DNA of 64,000 bases from NCBI GenBank assembly GCA_015231795.1, contig JADGAX010000007.1, positions 123,020 through 187,019 on the forward strand. The letters run 5' to 3'. How positions within the stretch are numbered: the stretch's first letter is position 1; every line of letters starts with the position of its first letter. The notes beneath the pieces are model-generated. The model saw only the letters and a program-made list of their open reading frames with translations, did not search any database and had not been told where the DNA came from. Made by a program: the position numbers and the translations under genes. Source of the stretch: Alphaproteobacteria bacterium (GTDB lineage: Bacteria > Pseudomonadota > Alphaproteobacteria > Rhodospirillales > WMHbin7). Below, one piece after another: positions 44,241 through 57,707 of this stretch.

Positions 44241-46780
44241 CTGAGGATCGCACTATCGGCAGCATCATGCGCACGGACGTCCTGTGCTGCGAACCATCGA
44301 CGCCGCTGGTCGAAGCCGCCAGGATGATGCAGGAAGGCCGGTGCGGCTCGATTCTGGTGCTCGATGGCGAGCGCCCGGTCGGCATCTGGACCGAGCATGA
44401 CGCGCTGGCGCTTGATCTTGAGAATTCCGGCTCGCTTGACATTCCCATCGCCAAGGTGATGAGCGCCCCCCTTGTGACGTCGGGACCCAACGTCACCGTC
44501 TCGGAGGCGGGACGGCGCATGAAGGAAGAGGGGCTTCGCCATCTGGTGATCACTGGTGCGCAAGGCAAGCTTCTGGGCATCGTCAGCCAGACCGACGTCA
44601 TCAAGCATTTCGGCATCCAGCATTATATGTATCTGCGCGACGTGCGCTCGGCCGTGCCCCGCGCCCTGGTAACCGTGAAGGCAAGCGTTCCTTATACCGA
44701 TGCGATCAGGGCCATGCGTCACGAGCGTTCGGATGCCGCCGTGGTGGTCGACGACGCCAACCGCCCCATCGGCATAGTGACCGAGCGCGACATCCTGCGC
44801 CTGATCGCCAGGCGCGATCCGATCAAGCCCGTGGAGGAGATCGCCAGCAAACCCCTGTTCACCGTTTCCTCGCAGACCACGCTGTTGTATGCGCGCGACA
44901 TTCTGGAACAGAAGGGATTTCGCCATCTGGGCGTGATCGACGATACAGGGGAGTTGGCTGGCATCTTGTCATTCTCCGACATTCTGACCAGTCTTGAGCA
45001 TGAATATGTGCGCCGCCTGGAAGACGCCTTGCATCAGCGCGACCGAGCGCTCGAGGAATCGAAGCGCCATCTGAACTTGGCGCATAAGGTGATCGAGGCT
45101 TCGCTGGACGGCATCATCATCACCGACAACGAGGGTGTGATCGAGGCGATCAACCCGTCCTTCAGCACCCTGACCGGCTATACGGCCGAGGAAGTGATCG
45201 GCCAGAAGCCGGGCATGCTGAGATCGGGACGCCACGATCAGGAATTCTACAACCAGATGTGGGAATCGATTACCACCAAGGGCCATTGGCAGGGCGAAGT
45301 GTGGAACCGGCGCAAGAATGGCGACATTTTTCCGGAATGGCTGACCATCACCCGCATTCAGGACATGGAAGGCGGAGCCATTAAATATGCGGGAATCTTC
45401 AGCGACATCACGGAACGCAAGAAGGCCGAGGAGCGCATCCGCAATCTAGCCTATTTCGACGTGCTGACCGGGCTTCCCAACCGCCGCCTGTTCAACGACC
45501 GTTTGTCGATGGCCATCAATTCGGCCCGCCGCCACCATCAGCGACTGGCGATCTTGTTCCTCGATCTCGATCTGTTCAAGCGTATCAACGACACGCTGGG
45601 CCACAGCGTGGGCGACCGCGTGTTGGAGGAGATGGCGAATCGGCTTAAGGTTTGCATGCGCGAGGCGGATACCGTGTCGCGCATGGGTGGCGACGAATTC
45701 ACCATTCTGATGAGCGAGATTCAAGACGTCGAGGATGCGGCGCGTCTGGCCAGACGCATCGTCGAAAGCATCCGCGAGCCGTTCCTGGTCGAAGACCGCG
45801 AATTGTTCGTCACCACCTCGATCGGCATCAGCGTTTTTCCCGAAGACGGCGACAGCCCGGAAGTGCTGGTCAAGAACGCCGACATCGCCATGTACCGGGC
45901 CAAGGATCTGGGGCGCAACAGCTACCAACTTTACACGCCCCAGATGAACGCCAAATCCTTCGAACGTTTGGCGATGGAAAACGAATTGCGCAAGGCGCTC
46001 GAGCGCGACGAATTCCTGCTGAACTATCAGGTGAAGATGAATCTGGACACCGGCGGCATTGCCGGGGCCGAGGCCTTGGTGCGCTGGCGCCACCCCGATC
46101 TGGGGCTGGTGCCGCCCGCCGACTTCATCCCCCTGGCCGAGGATACCGGCCTGATCGTTCCCTTGGGCGAGTGGGTGCTGCGCGCCGCTTGCGTGCAGAA
46201 CAAACTCTGGCAGGATAGGGGTTTGCCACCCATCCGCATGGCGGTTAACATCTCGCCGCATCAGTTCAATCAGGCCGATCTGGTGGGGCGCGTGCGCCAA
46301 GTCCTGTCCGAGACCGGGTTGGACCCAAAATATCTGGAACTGGAAGTCACCGAATCGGTGTTGATGGAGCATATGGACATCGCAGCCCATATGCTGAACG
46401 AACTGCGCGCCATGGGCGTCGTAACCTCGATCGACGATTTTGGCACCGGCTATTCCAGTCTGGCTTATTTGAAGCGCATTCCCATCGACGCCCTGAAAAT
46501 CGACGCCAGCTTCATGCACGACCTGACCACCGACGACAGCGACGCCGAGATCGTGTCGGCCATCATCAGCCTAGCCCATAATCTTCGGCTTAAAGTGGTG
46601 GCCGAGGGCGTCGAGACTGAGGACCAGATCGCCTTCCTGCGCAGCCATGGCTGCGACGAGATTCAGGGCTACTTGGTCAGCCGTCCGGTAAGTGCCGAAA
46701 ATTTCGAGAGTTTGTTTGTTCAAGACTTGCTGTTCCAACCGCCGGGCATCCGGACACCGCCCAAGAAACGCAATAAGTAG
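44237..46780 (+). CDS. CBS-PAS-GGDEF-EAL c-di-GMP turnover protein
   Basis: 847-residue cytoplasmic protein with four CBS repeats (about 1-260: MRTDVLCCEPSTPLVEAARMM, KVMSAPLVTSG, VTERDILRLIARRDPIKPVEE, ASKPLFTVSSQTTLLYARDI), a PAS domain (about 280-400), GGDEF (about 405-565, RMGGDEF, I-site READ) and EAL (about 580-840). EAL catalytic motifs EALVRWRHPDLG, EVTESVLM, IDDFGTGYSS, DALKIDASF and AEGVETEDQ are intact, so both synthase and phosphodiesterase could work. CBS pairs often sense adenine nucleotides. Start is a GTG overlapping the receiver gene by four bases. Confidence 0.94.
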   Translation: MTEDRTIGSIMRTDVLCCEPSTPLVEAARMMQEGRCGSILVLDGERPVGIWTEHDALALDLENSGSLDIPIAKVMSAPLVTSGPNVTVSEAGRRMKEEGLRHLVITGAQGKLLGIVSQTDVIKHFGIQHYMYLRDVRSAVPRALVTVKASVPYTDAIRAMRHERSDAAVVVDDANRPIGIVTERDILRLIARRDPIKPVEEIASKPLFTVSSQTTLLYARDILEQKGFRHLGVIDDTGELAGILSFSDILTSLEHEYVRRLEDALHQRDRALEESKRHLNLAHKVIEASLDGIIITDNEGVIEAINPSFSTLTGYTAEEVIGQKPGMLRSGRHDQEFYNQMWESITTKGHWQGEVWNRRKNGDIFPEWLTITRIQDMEGGAIKYAGIFSDITERKKAEERIRNLAYFDVLTGLPNRRLFNDRLSMAINSARRHHQRLAILFLDLDLFKRINDTLGHSVGDRVLEEMANRLKVCMREADTVSRMGGDEFTILMSEIQDVEDAARLARRIVESIREPFLVEDRELFVTTSIGISVFPEDGDSPEVLVKNADIAMYRAKDLGRNSYQLYTPQMNAKSFERLAMENELRKALERDEFLLNYQVKMNLDTGGIAGAEALVRWRHPDLGLVPPADFIPLAEDTGLIVPLGEWVLRAACVQNKLWQDRGLPPIRMAVNISPHQFNQADLVGRVRQVLSETGLDPKYLELEVTESVLMEHMDIAAHMLNELRAMGVVTSIDDFGTGYSSLAYLKRIPIDALKIDASFMHDLTTDDSDAEIVSAIISLAHNLRLKVVAEGVETEDQIAFLRSHGCDEIQGYLVSRPVSAENFESLFVQDLLFQPPGIRTPPKKRNK

Positions 46781-46826
46781 TGTATCGTTGGTTGGCCCAC
46801 GCTCTCTTTTGTGTTAGAAGGGCTGC

Positions 46827-47351
46827 ATGAGGGATAACGGCGAAATGAAGATAGGCCTTGCGAAAGCCCTGTTGGGGGCTTGCTTGCTGACGCTGTCCGC
46901 CTGCGGCGGCCCGACGCTCACGCCCAGCGCGCGCAGCGAAAAGGAAACGATCAGCCCGCATTTCAGCGATTTTACCGATATCCCGCGCCCCGCCAGCGCC
47001 ACCATGGATCTGGATCGCACCCTGATTTTCGGCAATGCCGATAGTTGGGTCGGGCGTCTGGCATTCACCAGTCGCATGACCACCATCGAACTGTTCGATT
47101 TCTTCAAGCAAGAGATGCCGCGATTCGGCTGGGAAGAAGTGACCAGCGTGCGCTCGACGGTCAGCGTCCTGTCTTATCGCCGCATGGACCGCGTGGCGAT
47201 GATGCAGATAAAAAGCGGCACGCTCTACGGTTCGTCGGCCGAATTGACCGTTTCGCCCAAGGGCGCGCCGGTCGGTTATTCTCCGGGCGGCGGTTACGGT
47301 TCGGGAAATCAGCAGGGCGGCGGCGTCATCACCACACAGCCGTTGCGCTGA
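46827..47351 (+). CDS. Outer-membrane lipoprotein, function unknown
   Basis: 174 residues with a lipoprotein signal: hydrophobic helix then the lipobox LSAC, so Cys26 would be lipidated. The mature part is a compact mixed domain of about 110 residues (TTIELFDFFKQEMPRFGWEEV near 85-105) followed by a Gly-rich tail (GGGYGSGNQQGGG). I do not recognise a named family. AGAAGG lies before the ATG at 46827; the in-frame ATG at 46845 is an alternative. Located between the EAL gene and the convergent SPOR gene. Confidence 0.75.
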   Translation: MRDNGEMKIGLAKALLGACLLTLSACGGPTLTPSARSEKETISPHFSDFTDIPRPASATMDLDRTLIFGNADSWVGRLAFTSRMTTIELFDFFKQEMPRFGWEEVTSVRSTVSVLSYRRMDRVAMMQIKSGTLYGSSAELTVSPKGAPVGYSPGGGYGSGNQQGGGVITTQPLR

Positions 47352-47378
47352 GCCTTTCCGGCGGCCTCGTTTAAACGC

Positions 47379-48743
47379 TTATTCGAAAACGCTGGGTTCG
47401 CAGAATTGGCGACTGGCCTTCAGCTTGGCGCAAAGGGCGGCAGCGGCCTTGGCATTGGCCAGCGGACCGGCCTTCAAGCGCCAGTAAACGCCCTTGCTGC
47501 CCAGATCCGCCTTGATCGCCAGCATGCCCAGCTTGGCCAGTTCCGGGAACTTCTTCTTGAAAGTGGCGATGTCTTTTTCCGCCTGCTCGCGGCTTTTGTA
47601 GGATGCCAGATGCACGGCGGGCTTGCCTTTGATGTTGGCAGGCAGGGCGCTGGCTGCCGCTGTGCCCGAGGCCGCTTTCGGCGAAGAAGCCGTCGTCTGG
47701 TTGGCCGTTGGCGGCGGGGCTGGCGGCTGGGCGATGCGGTCCAGTGCCTCGCGCTCGCGGGCATATTCGTCGGCGGTCAGCAGGCCTGCCGTTTTCAACC
47801 GCTCAAGCTGGCCCACGGCGGTAGCGGCGGACATGAAATCCTTGGGGGCGGGCAGCGGATTGGCGCGGTTGCGGGGCTGGGCTGGCAGCAGACCGTCCAG
47901 GATCATCTGGCGCTCGGCATTCTGCTCGGCGGGCGAAATTGCGCCGCGCTCCAGCGAACGGGTCAGTTCCTGCAGGCGAGAAATGATCTGTTGGCTGGCG
48001 GGCGAGGGGCGATCAAGCCCGGCGCCGGGCGGCGGTTGGGTCAGCGGCAGGATGGCGCCGATATTGGCCTGACGGCGCGCCCTGAACTCGTCTTCGGTGA
48101 TCAACCCGTGTTCCGCCAACTCGCGCAAGGTGGCGAAACGTTGCGCGGCGGTTAGAACCGGCGAGGCTCCCCCCGCCATTTGCGCCGCGGGCAGAGGGGC
48201 GCTGGCCACCGACATCGCTGGCGGCGGCCCTTGGAATGTTTGCGAAACGCCCAGAACGTCGGCGCGACCGGGCTGCGCGGACAGCGCTTGGCTGGCCAAT
48301 TGGTCGGCGGGCTGGCCGGACAGATAGCCCAGGTTGATGTTGGATAGTTCGGAAAGGCTGCGCGGCACCAGACGTTGGCCCGGAGGGAAGGTGGTCACGG
48401 CGGTCACGCGCCCGCCCATCAGTTCCTGATAGGCTTGGCGGGCCAGATTGGGCCGCCCGGTATTCTGATACAGAAGGCCCGCCGCCAGCAGAGCGTAGGG
48501 ATCGCGCGGCGTCTTGCGCAAGGCCATGCCGACCTGGGTCTCGGCCCCCGGATAATCGCCCTTGGCCAGGGCCGCCAGGGCCATGTCGGTGGGGTCGGCT
48601 GTCCGGCCCGAACCGGCGCCAGCGGAAAAGCCGGGCAGGGCGCTGTCGGGGTCGAAGGCCATGCCACAGGCGCCGAGGCTGAAAACAGCCAGCACCACGG
48701 GCAGGAGCCGCATTCCTCGCTCAAGCACGACCGATCCCAACAA
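47379..48743 (-). CDS. Lipoprotein with tetratricopeptide-like helices, SHOCT-like repeats and SPOR domain
   Basis: 454 residues. A lipoprotein signal with lipobox LGAC places it on the envelope. Residues about 50-130 are TPR-like helices (DPYALLAAGLLYQNTGRPNLARQAYQELM). Three short helical repeats with the SHOCT-like pattern L-x5-G-(L/I)-(I/S)-x2-E follow in the middle: LAEHGLITEDEFRARR, LERGAISPAEQNAER and LKTAGLLTADEYARER. After a Pro/Ala linker comes a SPOR domain (about 370-450, VHLASYKSREQAEKDI...YWRLKAGPL), which binds denuded septal peptidoglycan. A cell-division or envelope role is inferred. Start could be M1 or the internal Met at residue 11. Confidence 0.87.
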   Translation of the reverse strand: MLGSVVLERGMRLLPVVLAVFSLGACGMAFDPDSALPGFSAGAGSGRTADPTDMALAALAKGDYPGAETQVGMALRKTPRDPYALLAAGLLYQNTGRPNLARQAYQELMGGRVTAVTTFPPGQRLVPRSLSELSNINLGYLSGQPADQLASQALSAQPGRADVLGVSQTFQGPPPAMSVASAPLPAAQMAGGASPVLTAAQRFATLRELAEHGLITEDEFRARRQANIGAILPLTQPPPGAGLDRPSPASQQIISRLQELTRSLERGAISPAEQNAERQMILDGLLPAQPRNRANPLPAPKDFMSAATAVGQLERLKTAGLLTADEYAREREALDRIAQPPAPPPTANQTTASSPKAASGTAAASALPANIKGKPAVHLASYKSREQAEKDIATFKKKFPELAKLGMLAIKADLGSKGVYWRLKAGPLANAKAAAALCAKLKASRQFCEPSVFE

Positions 48744-48896
48744 AACCTGCTACCCCCTATATTTAGCGGTCAGCAAATCTATCCAATACAAAGAGTGGGC
48801 GCAAGCCGAAGGGAAGGAAATGTCACAAACCAGCAGGGGACAGGCAAAGCGCAAGGCATTACAGTCGCCTATGACGGTTCCGTTTCAGGCTTGATC

Positions 48897-50384
48897 ATGG
48901 TCGCTGCCCGCCCCGCCATCGTTTTATTGTTCGACTCGGACGGTTTTTGCCGCCTGGAGAGCAGCCCGCGTCTGGCCGGTCTGAGCCAGGAAAGCGCCCC
49001 CCGCTTTCATCGTCTTGTCTCCCGCTATGACAGTCAGGCCTTTGAACTGGCCAGCAGCGGCGTGGGGCTGGCCTTGTGCAAGGATGCGTCTGCCGCCGCC
49101 GGAATGCAGGTCGTCAGCAGCGAGTCCGTTCCCTTCGGGCGTTGGATGTTGCCGCTGGAGGGAGACGAGCCGGACTTGCGCTTGCTGGAGGTGCAAAACT
49201 CCCTGGCCGGTCTGCGTCGGTTGGATATGGCCCCTTTTGCCGTCGAGACTTTGACGGTTGTTTGCAAGCAGGCGGGAAACGGGGCGTCCCGGCTGTCGAT
49301 ATCGCTGGAAAGCGGGCGGATCGAAACCGTGGAGGGGGAGAGACAGGCCCAGGTTTTCAGGGCCGTCCTCAGCGCTTCGCCGCAGCGCTGGCGCGCCTTG
49401 GTTCAGTTGGCGCGCCTGCTGATCGAGATGGCTCCCGCCGACTTGGTTCTGAACGAACAGGAGGCCGCCCTGATTCTGGCCCAGGGCAATGCGGGCCGGG
49501 CCAGGCGGGCGAGACGGATGGGGCTTCGCGGGATCGAGACGGTCGGCGGCGCTTTCAGGCTGATCGCCAGGCTCGGCATCGAACAGATCGCCGCCAACCG
49601 TTCCTGCATCGCTGGCGGCGACACTGTCGAGGGGGTGCATCAGATGCGCGTCGGCGTGCGCAGGCTAAGATCGGCGATCAATCTATTCCGCCCGCTCTTG
49701 AAAGAGGCCCCGGCGGCCAGGATTTCCGCGCAACTGAAAACGCTGGCCTCATTGCTGGGGCCGGTGCGTGACGTCGATGTATTTCAGGAAATCATCCTGG
49801 ATCCGGTGTTGGCGCTGCTGCCCAATCATGCCGGGATCGAGGCATTGAAGACGTCCTTTGCTAAAGATCGCGACGATCTGTTGTCGAAAGCGCTTCCCGC
49901 TCTCGATCAGCGTGCTTTCGCAAGCCTGATGCTTGATTTGCAAGACTGGAGCGAAACAGGTGCTGCCAGCGAGGAAGGCGATCTTCGCCCGTTCGCCAGC
50001 AAGGCGTTGGACAAGCGTCATCGCAAGCTGATGAAGGCGGGCCGCGATTTCCTGATGCTTGATCCCCCGGCCCGTCACGCGCTTCGCATTCGCGGCAAGA
50101 AGATGCGCTACGCCGCCGAATTTCTGAATACTCTTTTTCCCGAGACCAAGACGCAGCGATATCTGGAAGCGCTGACCCATTTGGTCGATGTACTGGGGCA
50201 TCTGAACGACATCGCGGTGGCAAGGCGCGTACTGGAAGATCGGCGGGCCAAAGCCCGCGACGCGGCGCTCCATCATGGCGTGGGCTTCGTCGAAGGCTGG
50301 CATGCGGGCCGGGCCGCCTTGTTGGAGGAGCAAGTCGTCAAGGCCTGGGACGACTTCAAACGCCAAGACAAGTTCTGGAGATGA
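48897..50384 (+). CDS. CHAD-domain protein with degenerate CYTH-like N-terminus
   Basis: 495 residues. The C-terminal half (about 235-490) is a CHAD helical domain rich in His/Arg/Lys (VHQMRVGVRRLRSAINLFRPLL, DVDVFQEIIL, HALRIRGKKMRYAAEFL), a polyphosphate-binding module. The N-terminal 210 residues follow the CYTH fold order (SRYDSQAFELASSGVGLALCKD, RLSISLESGRIE, QVFRAVL) but the ExExK metal motif and most tunnel lysines and arginines are lost, so triphosphatase activity is unlikely. Start at ATG 48897; an upstream open frame overlaps the SPOR promoter region and is not credible. Confidence 0.85.
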   Translation: MVAARPAIVLLFDSDGFCRLESSPRLAGLSQESAPRFHRLVSRYDSQAFELASSGVGLALCKDASAAAGMQVVSSESVPFGRWMLPLEGDEPDLRLLEVQNSLAGLRRLDMAPFAVETLTVVCKQAGNGASRLSISLESGRIETVEGERQAQVFRAVLSASPQRWRALVQLARLLIEMAPADLVLNEQEAALILAQGNAGRARRARRMGLRGIETVGGAFRLIARLGIEQIAANRSCIAGGDTVEGVHQMRVGVRRLRSAINLFRPLLKEAPAARISAQLKTLASLLGPVRDVDVFQEIILDPVLALLPNHAGIEALKTSFAKDRDDLLSKALPALDQRAFASLMLDLQDWSETGAASEEGDLRPFASKALDKRHRKLMKAGRDFLMLDPPARHALRIRGKKMRYAAEFLNTLFPETKTQRYLEALTHLVDVLGHLNDIAVARRVLEDRRAKARDAALHHGVGFVEGWHAGRAALLEEQVVKAWDDFKRQDKFWR

Positions 50385-51233
50385 TTAAGCGCGCAGCCCT
50401 TTGATCAGCTTCAAATAATCGGGTTCGTTTTCGGCCGTGACATGTCCGTGGCGGATCATGAAATCGATCAGCACCAGGGGCACGTTGAACTTGAAGTCGC
50501 GCGTTCCCAGGACGGTTTCTTGCACCTTGGCGATTGGCCAAAGTTCGAAGGCCTCGACCTCGCCGTCGGCGGGATGCGGCTTGAAATCCGCCGGGCATTC
50601 CAGGTCGTAGCAAAAGATCAGGTCGTTGCGCAGACCCTGCTCGTTTTCGAAACAATAGCGGATGGCGCCAACGGCCACGGCTTTCCTGGCCAGCGCTTCT
50701 GGAATGTCGGCTTCTTCGGCGCATTCCTTGACGACATTTTCCATCAGGCCCAGCCCAGCAGGCTGGCCGCCCGCCACCAGATGATCGAGCTTTCCGGGCG
50801 CCACCGCCTTGTCTTTGGCGCGTCTGGCGATCCACAATTTTTGATCGGGGCCGCGCCCCACATAGCCGTTCAGATGCACCCCCACCGCCAGAATGCCCAG
50901 GGCGTGCACGGCCGAGCGGTCGACGCGCAACAGTTCCGGCATTCCCCAATCGGCCACCACCGGATACATCTCGCCGCGCAAGGGTTGAAGAACGCCCTGT
51001 CCGGCCAGGGCCTGCATGGCTTTACCCACCGCTTCGGTTCTGGCCTCGACAGTTGTCAGCGTGGAAGACAGGCCAACCTGATCGTCCTCGACCCTGAAAA
51101 TGCCGGAAAAGGCGCCAAGGCGCAGGGCCATGTCAGGCCTGATCCATCCCACGGACAGCCCCTCGACGACGAAGGGGCGGAAACGCTCTGGATCGAAGGC
51201 GTTGCATTCAACGATGTGCTTTAAATAGGACAA
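50385..51233 (-). CDS. Nudix hydrolase with DUF4743-type N-terminus
   Basis: 282 residues. The N-terminal 110 residues match the DUF4743 lead domain ([22 protein letters not shown]) and the C-terminal part is a Nudix domain with the box [23 protein letters not shown] near 155-175, where the EE metal ligands are intact. Such proteins resemble the Nudix half of yeast TNR3 and hydrolyse thiamine-like or other nucleotide diphosphates; the substrate here is unknown. The gene converges on the CHAD gene with stop codons adjacent, and is divergent from methylmalonyl-CoA mutase. Confidence 0.86.
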   Translation of the reverse strand: MSYLKHIVECNAFDPERFRPFVVEGLSVGWIRPDMALRLGAFSGIFRVEDDQVGLSSTLTTVEARTEAVGKAMQALAGQGVLQPLRGEMYPVVADWGMPELLRVDRSAVHALGILAVGVHLNGYVGRGPDQKLWIARRAKDKAVAPGKLDHLVAGGQPAGLGLMENVVKECAEEADIPEALARKAVAVGAIRYCFENEQGLRNDLIFCYDLECPADFKPHPADGEVEAFELWPIAKVQETVLGTRDFKFNVPLVLIDFMIRHGHVTAENEPDYLKLIKGLRA

Positions 51234-51258
51234 GAACGGCTCCGTAAAGGGGTGGGAG

Positions 51259-51288
51259 TGGACAACCCAAAAGAGGGGTGATTATATA
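51259..51288 (+). promoter_or_regulatory. Candidate sigma70 promoter of methylmalonyl-CoA mutase
   Basis: TGGACA at 51259-51264 (five of six to consensus), 18-bp spacer, TATATA at 51283-51288. Predicted start near 51295, 39 bp upstream of the ATG and its AAGGAA ribosome-binding site. Confidence 0.45.
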
Positions 51289-51333
51289 GGTCTCTTGAGG
51301 AGAGACGCTTTAAAAATCGATAAGGAACAACCT

Positions 51334-53480
<2,147 letters not shown>

Positions 53481-53484
<4 letters not shown>

Positions 53485-55355
53485 CCAGCGACCTGCAAGA
53501 TCCCAAGGCACGGTTAAGCGAAGCCTGGTTCTTCTATGCAGCCAGCCATATCCAGGCCGGTCAGGCCGCACTTGTGCAAAATCGTCTGCAGGACGCGCTG
53601 ACCTCTTTCCAGGAAGCCGCCAAGCTGGATGCGCTTAATCTGGCCGCCTGGGGTGGCATGGGCGAGGCCCAGGCGCGCATGGGCGACAAGATGGCGGCCC
53701 GCCAGTCCTTCGCCCATCTTTGCGCCATCATCGGGGGGCAGGCAGGCGATCTGGGTGGTCTGGGCGGGCAATTGTTCGGCCACGGTTGGAGCCATGCCGC
53801 CTTAGCGCTCTGGCAAGCCGCCGAGAAGGTCGATCCCGCCAGCGCCGTCTGGCCAGCCAATCAGGCTTCGGCCTTAAAATTGCTGGAACGACTGGGCGAG
53901 GCCAAGGTCAAGGCTTGGTGGGCGCTGGGGCTTGATCCGGGGCTGGATGCGGCCAATCGGGTCTTGGGCGAAATGGCCGAGGATGCTGGCGATCTGCAAG
54001 TGGCCATTCGCCATTTCTCGGCCATCGCCAAGCCGGATGCCCAGGTGCTGGCGCATCTGGCGCAAAATCATTTGCTGATCGGCGATGGCAAACAGGCGGC
54101 TGCCGATTTCGCCAGGGCGGCGGAGCAAGATTCGTCCTTCGCTTCCGCCGCCTTGATGGCCTTGCATTACCGCCCCGACATTTCCTTTGCCGAAATCGTC
54201 GAGCGGCATCTTCATTGGGGGCGGCAATTTCCAGATCCGGGCCGCCCGCCTTGGCGCCATAAGATGGGTCAGCCTTTACGTCTGGGATTCGTTTCGTCCG
54301 ATTTTCGCCATCACGCTACCGGCGTGTTTCTGCCGCCCTTGCTGCGGGGATGCCGACAGGGCGGTTGGACGGTGGCGCTCTATTCGAACACCAGAAAGGA
54401 AGACGCCCTAACCCAGCGCTTCAAGGAGATGTGCGACGACTGGCGCGACATCACACCACTTGACGATGCGCAAGCCGCCGATCTGGTGCAGGCCGACGGC
54501 ATCGACATTCTGTTCGATCTGAATGGCCATACGGCGGGCAATCGGTTGGGGCTGTTCGCGCTGCGCCCGGCCCCCATGCAGATCAGTTTCATGGATTACG
54601 TCTGCACGACGGGGCTGAGCCAGATGGATTTCCTGATCCATGACGGCACGCAATTGCCGCCCGAAAATGCTGCGCGGTTTACCGAGAGGGTGCTTTATCT
54701 GGAACCCGATACGCTGGTCTATGCGCCGCCAGCCTATGCTCCGGATGTATCGCCAGCCCCGTTTGCGAAAAACGGGTTTGTCACCTTCGGCAGTTTCAAC
54801 GCCCTGTTCAAGATCGGCGAAGATTGCATCGAATTGTGGAGCGCCATCTTGCGCGAACTTCAAGATTCAAGACTGCTGATCGCGGCGCCGAATTTGAAAT
54901 ACGACGCTGCGCAAGAACGCGTGAAGGCGCTGTTTCGCAAGCATGGTGTCGATGCAAGCCGCCTGACCTTGCTGGGCGAGGCCGATCATCTTGAGCATTT
55001 GTCGCGCTATGGCCTGGTGGATGTCGTTCTCGATTCACAACCCTATTCCGGCGGTTTGACCACCTGCGAAGCGCTTTGGATGGGCGCGCCCGTGATTGCG
55101 ATGCTGGGCGAGCGTATCGCGGGAAGGCACGCCGCCAGTCACCTGAAGGCGGTGGGGTTGGGCGAACTGGTGGCGACCGATCAAGACTCCTATGCCCGGC
55201 TGGCGGTCGAACTGGCGAAGGATGCGCAACGTCTGGTTTCTTTACGCCATGGGCTGCGCAGTCTGGCGTTGAACTCGCCGCTATGCGATACGGGTAGGTA
55301 TATCCGTCGTTTTATGTCGATTCTGGTAGAATATACTTCTTCACTCGACGGATGA
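53481..55355 (+). CDS. TPR-containing GT41 (SPINDLY/OGT-like) glycosyltransferase
   Basis: TPR helices (about 1-200) precede a C-terminal GT41 GT-B catalytic region of about 380 residues ([68 protein letters not shown]). GT41 enzymes add GlcNAc or other sugars to proteins; bacterial members modify surface proteins or flagellin, acceptor unknown here. The GTG at 53574 is the first standard start, yet 31 codons upstream are in frame and TPR-like. A CTG at 53481 overlaps the scpA stop, with AGAGGAAAG before it, so I favour a coupled CTG start. Confidence 0.85.
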
Positions 55356-55448
55356 TCGACGGCCCGCAACTTACGACAGGGCTTGCATTTTCCTATTTTC
55401 CTGGCATAGTCCGTGAATAACGACTCGTATCGTTACAACGGGGACAGA

Positions 55449-55739
55449 ATGGTTCTCTTTAGGCTCTTTGGGTGGGTACTCGTCCTGGTTTCGGCACTAC
55501 TGGCGTCCTCGGAGGCGATTGCCGCCCTGGGTACCGGTACGCATGATTTTATTGCGGCTGCCGATTTGTGGGCCTTGTTCCTGGGAACCCCTCCTGAATT
55601 CGATGCCAGCGGCGCCCAACTGTGGCAGGACGTACTGTCCTGGCCTGCCTGGGCTGTCATCCTTCCTGTCGGCGCATTGATGATTCTGGCTTTCCGTCCG
55701 CGCAAGAAGCGTGGTTTCGGTCGCAGAAGGTACGCTTAA
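55449..55739 (+). CDS. Small exported/membrane protein, function unknown
   Basis: 96 residues that I do not recognise: an N-terminal signal-like helix (residues 4-24, ending SEAIAA), a central soluble stretch (DFIAAADLWALFLGTPPEF), a second helix near 67-84 and a very basic tail RPRKKRGFGRRRYA. The helix-then-basic ending resembles a membrane-anchored protein with a cytoplasmic tail. The ATG at 55449 follows GGGGACAGA; an in-frame GTG at 55413 is an alternative. It is monocistronic and is followed by a palindromic intergenic segment. Confidence 0.55.
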   Translation: MVLFRLFGWVLVLVSALLASSEAIAALGTGTHDFIAAADLWALFLGTPPEFDASGAQLWQDVLSWPAWAVILPVGALMILAFRPRKKRGFGRRRYA

Positions 55740-55754
55740 TATCTTCCCTCAGAC

Positions 55755-55804
55755 GCCGGGCGGGCTCCGCCCTTGGCTCGCGCGCGAAAATTCGCGCGGG
55801 CGCT
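55755..55804. repeat. Palindromic (REP-like) intergenic segment
   Basis: Between convergent genes lie two hairpins: GCC-GGGCGG with CCGCCC-GGC (about 55755-55777) and CGCGCGAA with TTCGCGCG (55781-55788 with 55791-55798, two-base loop). Such paired GC-rich palindromes resemble REP elements and could stop transcription from both sides. No long T-run is seen. Only one copy is in the window. Confidence 0.5.
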
Positions 55805-55842
55805 CAATGCGCCAGTCGCTACGCTCCAAAATACAATTTTAG

Positions 55843-57642
<1,800 letters not shown>

Positions 57643-57707
57643 GGCGGGCGCAAGATAGGGCCAACGAGGTCTTGGCGCAACCGGTCCTTCTGTGCGAATC
57701 TAACGCC

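Noticed and set aside
48375..48896. N-terminal extension of the CHAD gene
   Set aside because: The upstream part overlaps the start of the SPOR gene on the other strand, is Gly/Arg/Gln-rich and lacks domain similarity; the ATG at 48897 is a better start.
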